Assembly (NCBI GenBank): GCA_964019695.1
Contig: OZ026524.1
Coordinates: forward strand, 14,872,309-14,936,308
Direction of reading: 5' to 3'
Length of the DNA stretch: 64,000 bases
Source: Loripinus fragilis
Taxonomy: Eukaryota > Mollusca > Bivalvia > Lucinida > Lucinidae
In this document: positions 58,096-64,000 of the stretch, piece after piece
Numbering within the stretch: the first letter of the stretch is position 1
Layout: every line of letters starts with the position of its first letter
Notes under the pieces: generated by a model
The model's input: the letters and a program-made list of their open reading frames with translations, nothing else
The model's database searches: none
What the model was told of the DNA's origin: nothing
Position numbers and translations under genes: made by a program

Positions 58096-59329
58096 GAATG
58101 TTGGCTTGGTTTTTCATCAAATGCTGGCTTGGTTTTACAGGGGATCCGGACGAGTATTACTAAGAAACCCTATATTTTCGTGATTTTTCAGGGGGGGTCC
58201 CGCTGTCCCCCCCCCCCTCTGAATCCGCATATGGTCAGTATGTGCGAGTGTACAACTAGAAATACACAGTCCTGAAAATACGAATAAGATCCCAGAAGTA
58301 TGGGCACTTACATGTAGTACATTTCATTTTATATTTAACTATTATTGCTTCTTTATATGATGGGAAAATATGCCTGGTTTCATATAGGAGTGGTGAGATC
58401 AATAAGCAGACCCATTCATGGAAAAGCTAGGCAAATGGGCGCTTCGAATTGGGCTGTAGACATCTATAGATGTAGCCTTTCGTTTTCGTCACCGACTTTG
58501 TAACATGGTTAGATAACTGAAATAGTGTTGACTATGCTGTTAAACAGCAAGCCAATATGCAGCTACATTTAAAACCCACTGATGCATTGATGTAGATTGT
58601 CTTATAATATAGTATATACATAGCTTTATGTTCAACTGATAGTCATTGATCCATATCGCTCAAGGTACAAGAAGGGAATGTTATTTGGCATAAAACATTA
58701 AGAATGTAAAAATTCCATCCTATCACAGCATTTATGAAAACGTATACAAACTTCAAAAATATATTTTTGGTTAGGGTTTTTTGATAAAAATATATTTTTC
58801 TTTAAAAAGATGTTCATCTCGGTTTAGCGGCCTCAGTGAATTATCACTTCTTCGGGTAGATAAATCCTCATGTCTACCTCAGTGAAGTCAATAATTGTAT
58901 AATGTTTCTTACCCTTTAAAAGCCCAGCATCCTTGAATTAAAATACCGCACAACAACACTTAAAATGGAAATGGACTGGTCCCAATGATAGGAGTGGGAA
59001 ATTCCATTTGGCTTAAAGTATTAAATATACTATACATTTTAAATAAAGAAGTGAATTTTAACCGGCCAGGAGTGAAACATATATATAACCTCTTATCACC
59101 GGTGAAATATGATGTCCTGTGTTTGCGATATTGATTGTCTTCCATTGAACTAGATTCGAATTTTCAAACGCCTAAATTTTATAAACAACTTTACAGATAC
59201 ACATAGTATGGATATTCATTTTTATCTGGATAGTAAGGAACATTGTCTAAATAAAATTGTCAAATTTTGCTAAAATGTTCATTTTATTACCCAAGCTCGT
59301 GTGATTTCAGTTTTAGATGACTATAAGAA

Positions 59330-59680
59330 TATATAGAGAGTGTGAGGGTAGGATAGAAAAATCCATCCCGAATATCATCTTTTGGCATCACGAGGCTTGC
59401 CGAGTGATGACAAACGGTGATCCCGAGGGACTGATTTTTCTATCCTACCCTCACACGAATTATGGATTCTTTTTCTTGCTCACCACTTTTTTATTCATTT
59501 TTATTTTTATGTTTTTATTTATTTATTTTTTAAAATAAGCTTCAAGAAGTCCCTGAATACGCTAAGATGCCATTTCAAATGATGACGTTACTTGACGCCC
59601 TTGGTAAGATAGCATGGGAAAGATAAAATTTGTCTATTCCAGGATAAAATCTCAAATATCTTTATCCTTTGTGCAAGAAA
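59330..59680 (-). repeat. Foldback family F, copy 5 (minus)
   Basis: 'gtgagggtaggatagaaaaa' pairs with 'tttttctatcctaccctcac'. On the right are the family's body words 'attctttttcttgctcacc' and 'gaatacgctaagatgcc'. The stem is one of the most complete in the window. Confidence 0.85.
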
Positions 59681-59982
59681 GACACATTATGCAACGCCAT
59701 CATAACTAGGACGTTACGAAGGCTAATATGTGACGTAATAAGTGCAAAACATATGTTGTGCTTCAAAGTTGTATATAATAAAAAGGACTTTTCATTGTTC
59801 TTGTCATGACTATGTCATTTATTTCATTTTTACCGATACCTATGAAGGACAAAACAACTGTCTAGCTCACTTCATAAAATGTGTGGCAAAACCTATATCC
59901 AAATAAATTATGTTCACTTACCATTCGTGGATCCAGAGGAAGAGATATGGGTTCAGACCCCTTCCCACACCCAACCAGACCC

Positions 59983-60018
59983 CCCCCCCACACACACACA
60001 CACATACACACACAAACA
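59983..60018. repeat. Poly-C and (CA)n tract beside a splice donor
   Basis: A run of nine or ten C is followed by cacacacacacacatacaca. In the GT92 transcript (minus strand) this is a UG repeat and then a G run starting about 30 bases downstream of the exon B donor. Confidence 0.95.
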
Positions 60019-60050
60019 CGACGAAAATTTCTGGATCTGTGTGTACTTAC

Positions 60051-60776
60051 CCTCGGCAGCTGGTTCGTAGAATGTCAAATCCAGGAACCCTGTGGATTCA
60101 TAGTACTTGAGCACTTTTAGAGCATCAGCATTGAGGATCTTTACGTAATAAGACACAACCTTGTCCACCCCAATATACCTATAGGTCTCCATCCATTCAA
60201 TGATTTGTTCAGGGTTTATACTACCAAAGGCTGTCTTTGTACCTATGGCTATCTTCCCTGGAGTTATCAAAGGATGGAAAGGCTTGACGTAAGACACGTC
60301 CTTCTCCTCACAACTGAAGTTATCTGCAGTCACAGCCACCTCAACAAGTGTATGCGTATCTATTGTATTATTATCATTAGACTTTAATGGTGGAGTTGTC
60401 TGAGATCCATTGTTGTGACCCCCTGCTACAGCTTTATCTCCAAATAGTGTCCTGTTGAGTTCACTCAGGTTATTGGTATTTGGACAAGCAAGGTAGTAAG
60501 ACCACATATCTGCTGCAGATTGAAATTTTCGATTCACCAATGGCGTCACCCGTTTTATTAACTTCTTGGCTCCATTGTTATATTTAAAACAACAGTAAAA
60601 TGGTGATTTAGCGAAGCTCTTTCTCTCAAAATTTCCATAGATTTTAACAAGGTCAAATGTTTTCTCATTTGAACTGTTCCCGGTCGCAGCACCAAATATG
60701 TAAAAATGTCCAAATTTCATCTTGACAAATTTTCTTTCATTTGTTATAAGAGCTGTGGTTGGAATTGGATTTATAT
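60051..60776 (-). CDS. GT92 gene, exon B: N-terminal part of catalytic domain
   Basis: This 726-bp exon is open throughout and flanked by acceptor tttacatttacag (AG at 60778-60777) and donor GTAAGT (GT at 60050-60049); both introns are phase 1. It encodes about 241 residues beginning INPIPTTALITNERKFVKM and ending ...DLTFYEPAAE. The last third contains GKIAIGTKTAFGSINPEQ, then IIEWMETYRYIGVDKVVSYY and NADALKVLKYYESTGFLDL, the typical start of a GT92 domain (a strand, then a helix with the 'E W E..R..G' pattern, then 'V..YY'). The earlier part holds a CCFKY cysteine pair and three Asn-X-Ser/Thr sites. An ATG at 60807 opens a longer reading frame, but it lies in the intron before the acceptor, so it is not taken as the start. 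The frame also runs on past the donor into TG-repeat DNA, which is not protein-like. Confidence 0.9.
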
Positions 60777-60840
60777 CTGTAAATGTAAAATGGATTATAA
60801 GAATCATAATTCTAACTTCCGTATTTCATTAGTTACACAG

Positions 60841-61345
60841 TAAGTAAGGGTGCAAAGATCAGGAATCAATACAATCAAGTACCACACATGACCCAGTATA
60901 CCAATGGGAACGCGACAAACTCATGGTTAGACACCACAAACGAGAGCCAAGAGGTCAGCCATTTCCCAGCAGGTGACCACAAGGCACATATAAACAGACG
61001 CGCACAAAGGCATAGCAAACACAAGACAGAAAAAAACATAAAAGTTCCACACAAGAAATACCGCCTTGGAACGGTTAGTAAAATACTTTACTGGAGGGTT
61101 TAAACCGGTTTAACGGCGCCAACCTCACCCTTAATTCAGATGTGGATCAAGACACATAGATATTTGGTTTGCATGAAAGACCCCTAACTTATCAATGCAT
61201 CATCTCCTAAAACATATAAATCAAGATTTAAACCGGTTTAATGGTGCACCAACCTCACCCTTAGCTCAGATGTGGATCAAGACATAAAAAGGAGATAAAG
61301 CAAAGTTTAGGACTCAACAGTAAATAAAACTGAATACTGGAGCAA
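60841..61345 (-). repeat. Dispersed repeat, family H, copy 3 (minus)
   Basis: It matches 38702-39160. 'ttaaaccggtttaa(c/t)gg' with 'ccaacctcacccttaa' occurs twice (61097 and 61225), an internal duplication absent from the other copies. It begins about 65 bases from the exon B acceptor, inside the intron. Confidence 0.82.
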
Positions 61346-61454
61346 CATAAAATCTCACATAAAATGGTTGTTCAGCAATTTTTTTAAAAAAAGTATCACC
61401 AAAACTGATATGTAGTTTGCATGCATTTAGAGCAATATGGGTTTATAAGAATTT

Positions 61455-61740
61455 GTCATGAGGGAGGGAGGATGAATAATCCGTCCCGAGGATCACCATT
61501 TGGCATTAGGAGACTTGCCAAGCAATGAGAAACAGTGTTTGCAAGGGCAAATTTTCTATCCCATCCTTACACAAATAATGAATCCTTTTCTTGATCACCA
61601 TTAAATACATTATTTTTATTATGACAAAATGCTGCCTGAAGTTCCCAAATACGCATAAATGTGACATAACATGATGGCGTCACCTTAACATAACAATAAT
61701 GTCATTTGTCTACGACGTGCGACTGTTCGATTTTGACCTT
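61455..61740 (-). repeat. Foldback family F, copy 6 (minus, decayed)
   Basis: 'ggatgaataatccgtcccg' and 'caaattttctatcccatcctt' form the damaged stem. The body words 'gaatccttttcttgatcacc' and 'gttcccaaatacgcataaatg' follow. Confidence 0.7.
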
Positions 61741-61839
61741 TCCACTGAGTTCATACTGAGTTTGTGAGATAGAATTCTCTCACATTGATAAAAACAGAGG
61801 AAACCCAGATCTGGTGTGCAAGAATATAAGTATTGATAA

Positions 61840-62110
61840 TGAGTATGAGGGTTGGATAGAAAAATCCGTCATGTGGCTTGCCGAGTGATGACAATTGGTG
61901 ATCGCGAGGGACGGATATTTCTATCCTAGTGAATATTTTTTCTTGCTCCCCACTACCTAATTGTATATAACAAAGACATGAAAAGCTTCCAGAAAAACCT
62001 GAATTCGCTGAGATGCGACATGGTGACCTCATTTTAACATTACAATGACGTAACGGTTCGACGTGCGGCCAGCGTGCGGCTATTCGTTTTTGTATTTACC
62101 TTGGGCTGGT
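61840..62110 (-). repeat. Foldback family F, copy 7 (minus)
   Basis: 'gagggttggatagaaaaatc' and 'ggacggatatttctatcc' form the stem, followed by 'gaattcgctgagatgcgaca', 'gacgtgcggccagcgtgcgg' and 'gctggtatgggtgtatgaga' of the family body. Confidence 0.8.
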
Positions 62111-62129
62111 ATGGGTGTATGAGATAAAT

Positions 62130-62296
62130 AGAATCCATCATTGGTGTTAAGTGGGGACAGAAAAATCCCAACCCGAGGGCCCACCGTTCCAGTGGGAAAC
62201 GAGGCTTGCAGAGTTTCCCACCGAACTGTGAACAAGAGGGTTGGGATTTTTCTGGAACAACTGAACACCAATGATCGATTCTTTTTCTCATATACC
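62130..62296. repeat. Related foldback with different stem
   Basis: 'catcattggtgttaagtgg' with 'agaaaaatcccaaccc' is inverted as 'gggttgggatttttct' and 'gaacaccaatgatcg'. An inner pair is 'cagtgggaaac...gtttcccac'. It abuts copy 7 of family F. Confidence 0.82.
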
Positions 62297-63146
62297 ACGA
62301 CCGTACGGTACAGTATTATATTTATTTGTTGGTGACGTCACTGAGGTCGATGTTTACAGTCAATGACGCGCGCTATACAAATTAACTTGAAACAGCGAAT
62401 AAACAGCGCACTAAACAATGAACAAATGGTTATTTCATCAAAATGGATTTACAAGAACAAGCTTATCAGCCACAGTAACTCGAGAAAGTAATTCTGTTGA
62501 TGAAAATGTGTGTTTGTTTGTTTTTTTACATCGCCAAGGCTCCCGTCCAGATGCATTCAGTCAAACATGTTAAATTTGTCAATCGCAATGCACTCAGCAT
62601 GTTCAAAGCATTGAATAAAGGTTTTAAGCAAAAATGCGCAGTTTTACTTTTAAACCAAGTTGAAGGCCGACTTAAATCGCTGAAAATTCAACTTCGAGGT
62701 TTTCCTGACTGAACAATTCAACTTTCGTTTTCGAAGGAATACAGACATGCGCCAAAATTGTTATCCCGCATTAGCAACGGGCCGCGTGTGGCTTATCTCG
62801 TATTAGTTACGCTTATCTCACATGGGTAGCATTGTGGGACAGATTTTTCCAACAGCCAGCTTACATCTGGATCACTCGATCTTGTATGCATTGGTATGTG
62901 AGAAAGAATTTCACATGAGTAAAACAGCGGAAATTCCAATCTGGTGTTCGAGAAATTAAAAGTGTGGTCATAACAAAAAGCAAGTGAATAAGAGGTGAAT
63001 AAGACCAGTATGTTCTAGAGTCACAGACCAACCGACGGCACCACAAGGAACTTCAGAAACACAGAGCACTAACTAACATCCGATAACGAAAACACAATTA
63101 AAATACAGCGACCGGCTCTTTGCAATAGGAGAGTGAAATTAATTAC

Positions 63147-63252
63147 CTTGTTGCTTTACTGGCTTCTTGGCTTCTATTTTAGTTTCTGATATGTCTTGTT
63201 TTTTCTTGTCTGGTTCTCGTTTATCTGCTAGTTTTTTGTCCATCAGATAAGT
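63147..63252 (-). CDS. GT92 gene, exon A: charged stalk region
   Basis: This 106-bp exon reads in phase 0 as 35 codons (TYLMDKKLADKREPDKKK... to ...KKPVKQQ) plus one base. It is preceded on the minus strand by a good acceptor (ttgttttccag, AG at 63254-63253) and followed by the donor GTAATT (GT at 63146-63145). The encoded segment is very rich in Lys, Glu and Asp, as expected of the stem between the membrane anchor and the catalytic domain of a type II glycosyltransferase. The single 3' base G joins with AT at the start of the next exon to give Asp (GAT), so the phase agrees. The donor is weaker than the consensus. The identity rests on this junction rather than on sequence motifs, because low-complexity stalks cannot be assigned by homology alone. 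Confidence 0.6.
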
Positions 63253-64000
63253 CTGGAAAACAAAACAAGAATTGGCTTTCAGGAGAAGTCTGGAATACGC
63301 TTACATAAAGCAGCATATCAGAGGTGTGTTTCGGGATGACTCTTGCTAGTTTTATGCATAATTATGCATGCACCCCATTAACTTCGATCAAAAATATATT
63401 AAATATATAAATTAGATTTGATTGCATGCTTTATTGTTTTTATCATATGCCGTTGCGTCTGTGAGTGAAATAACGCTATGAAATAAAATCGATAAACCAT
63501 AAGTTGTTTACAGATTTTCGGAAGACGTTATGACGTCCATAGCAACGTTGCGTACATAATGACAAAACTATAACGTTTGTACAGTAGAAAAATCTTAACA
63601 ACATATGATACATAGAATCAAATATCCATGCTATTCTATTATTGAATTTATTAAACTCGTTGCGAAAAAGAGATTAAAATGCTCGGCAAGCATCGCGTTT
63701 TATCTCTTTTCCCCAACTCGTTTAATAAAATCAATAAAAAAAATGAGCACCCATGTTAGATCCTCTATGTTTATTACTATTTCATAACCAATTCAAATCC
63801 AAATTAATCATAAGCATTTTTTTTCTAATGAGTGTTGCTATCACATTCTCGCGGGTTGGAAACTTCATAAACAGAGTCGCCAGTTCTGTAATGGATGCTG
63901 AAAAATCGCCTAAATTTATCTGAATAGGTATTGTCGTGAGGTAAACAACTTTCATGTAATTCACGACAAAAAGGGTTCAGACAAAAGCGTACACAATTTG
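63253..64000. other. Right edge: no exon found
   Basis: No upstream GT92 exon, promoter or signal-anchor could be recognised here. A small inverted pair 'tcgtgaggtaaacaact...tcatgtaattcacga' lies at 63933-63967. Part resembles 47700-47770. Confidence 0.4.

Larger units (their letters stand above)
57230..58925. repeat. Inverted repeat pair around 1.45 kb
   Basis: 'gaggtagacatgaggat(g/t)ta' and 'agtgataattyaccaaggcc'-like sequence at 57275-57345 is matched inverted at 58800-58890 (aatcctcatgtctacctc). Between the arms lie an 80-bp duplication and a GC hairpin. It may be the remains of a TIR element. Confidence 0.5.
36124..63252 (-). other. Gene span: GT92-family glycosyltransferase (partial)
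   Basis: This is the only protein-coding gene I can support. Four exons on the minus strand (63252-63147, 60776-60051, 52877-52705, 36356-36124) join in one frame through phase-1, phase-1 and phase-0 introns and give about 411 residues. The order of motifs is that of glycosyltransferase family 92 (Pfam Glyco_transf_92, formerly DUF23): a charged stalk, a region beginning GKIAIGTKTAFGSINPEQ, a DxD-type motif, then the C-terminal part of the domain. Members are normally Golgi type II membrane proteins that transfer galactose or a related sugar, so the missing 5' exon should encode the membrane anchor. Several Asn-X-Ser/Thr sites (GNSS, LNRT, NGSQ, NNRT, SNQT) fit a lumenal protein. The final exon was not found. 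The acceptor sugar cannot be inferred. Confidence 0.8.

Noticed and set aside
59340..59460. Foldback stem as a bacterial-type terminator
   Set aside because: The window is eukaryotic and the stem belongs to a dispersed mobile family with at least six other copies.
60777..60807. ATG at 60807 as the start of the GT92 protein
   Set aside because: It lies upstream of a good acceptor, and the phase-matched exon A further upstream explains the frame better.

Overview
The window looks like nuclear DNA of a bivalve mollusc, most likely a heterodont clam-type genome. It is AT-rich and has no long open reading frames or bacterial gene layout. Splice sites have GT/AG form. The dispersed repeat families (a 152-bp tandem repeat with 'ccataactctgataat', hairpin MITEs, tRNA-derived SINEs, TA-flanked elements with CGAGGGTC ends) are of a kind I associate with marine bivalves. 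The taxon is an inference; no species is named.

One protein-coding gene can be supported. It lies on the minus strand and encodes a glycosyltransferase family 92 (GT92/DUF23-like) protein. Four coding exons were assembled by hand from homology-like motifs, splice signals and matching phase: 63252-63147 (charged stalk), 60776-60051 (start of the catalytic domain), 52877-52705 (DxD-type motif IIDHDEFFIP) and 36356-36124 (C-terminal part of the domain). The junction phases (1, 1, 0) all agree. The 5' exon(s), with promoter and membrane anchor, lie beyond the right edge. The last coding exon was not found and may lie left of position 36124 or outside the window. Introns of 2.4, 7.2 and 16.3 kb consist mostly of transposable elements.

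Everything else is repeats and decayed mobile elements. From left to right: a 152-bp tandem array (118-717); two opposed LINE reverse-transcriptase fragments (2090-3020); a 2.5-kb TA-flanked TIR element (4046-6552); an inverted pair of hairpin MITEs (6697-7095, 8611-9131); a 2.6-kb TIR element (10247-12835) next to a TATC microsatellite; two more CGAGGG-ended elements (13129-14482, 16357-17269); a foldback element split by a hAT-like element with an exact 8-bp duplication (18065-19365); a palindromic MITE split by a TA-flanked element (20287-22272); a zone of diverged duplicated repeats with a SINE (24906-29110); a Tc1-like 0.8-kb element (29288-30063); a probable solo LTR carrying a dense heat-shock-element promoter (32013-32785); then the gene region from 36 kb onward, with nested palindromic elements at 48263-50343 and 50359-52187 and a tandem CACGAAT-rich element at 53.9-55.5 kb.

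The observations I rate highest are: (1) the catalytic GT92 exon is bracketed, within about 20-45 bp of each splice site, by two inverted copies of one ~210-bp MITE, a layout known to favour exon circularisation or skipping; (2) five perfect multi-unit heat-shock elements immediately upstream of a TATA box inside a putative LTR; (3) several cleanly datable nested insertions with exact target-site duplications.
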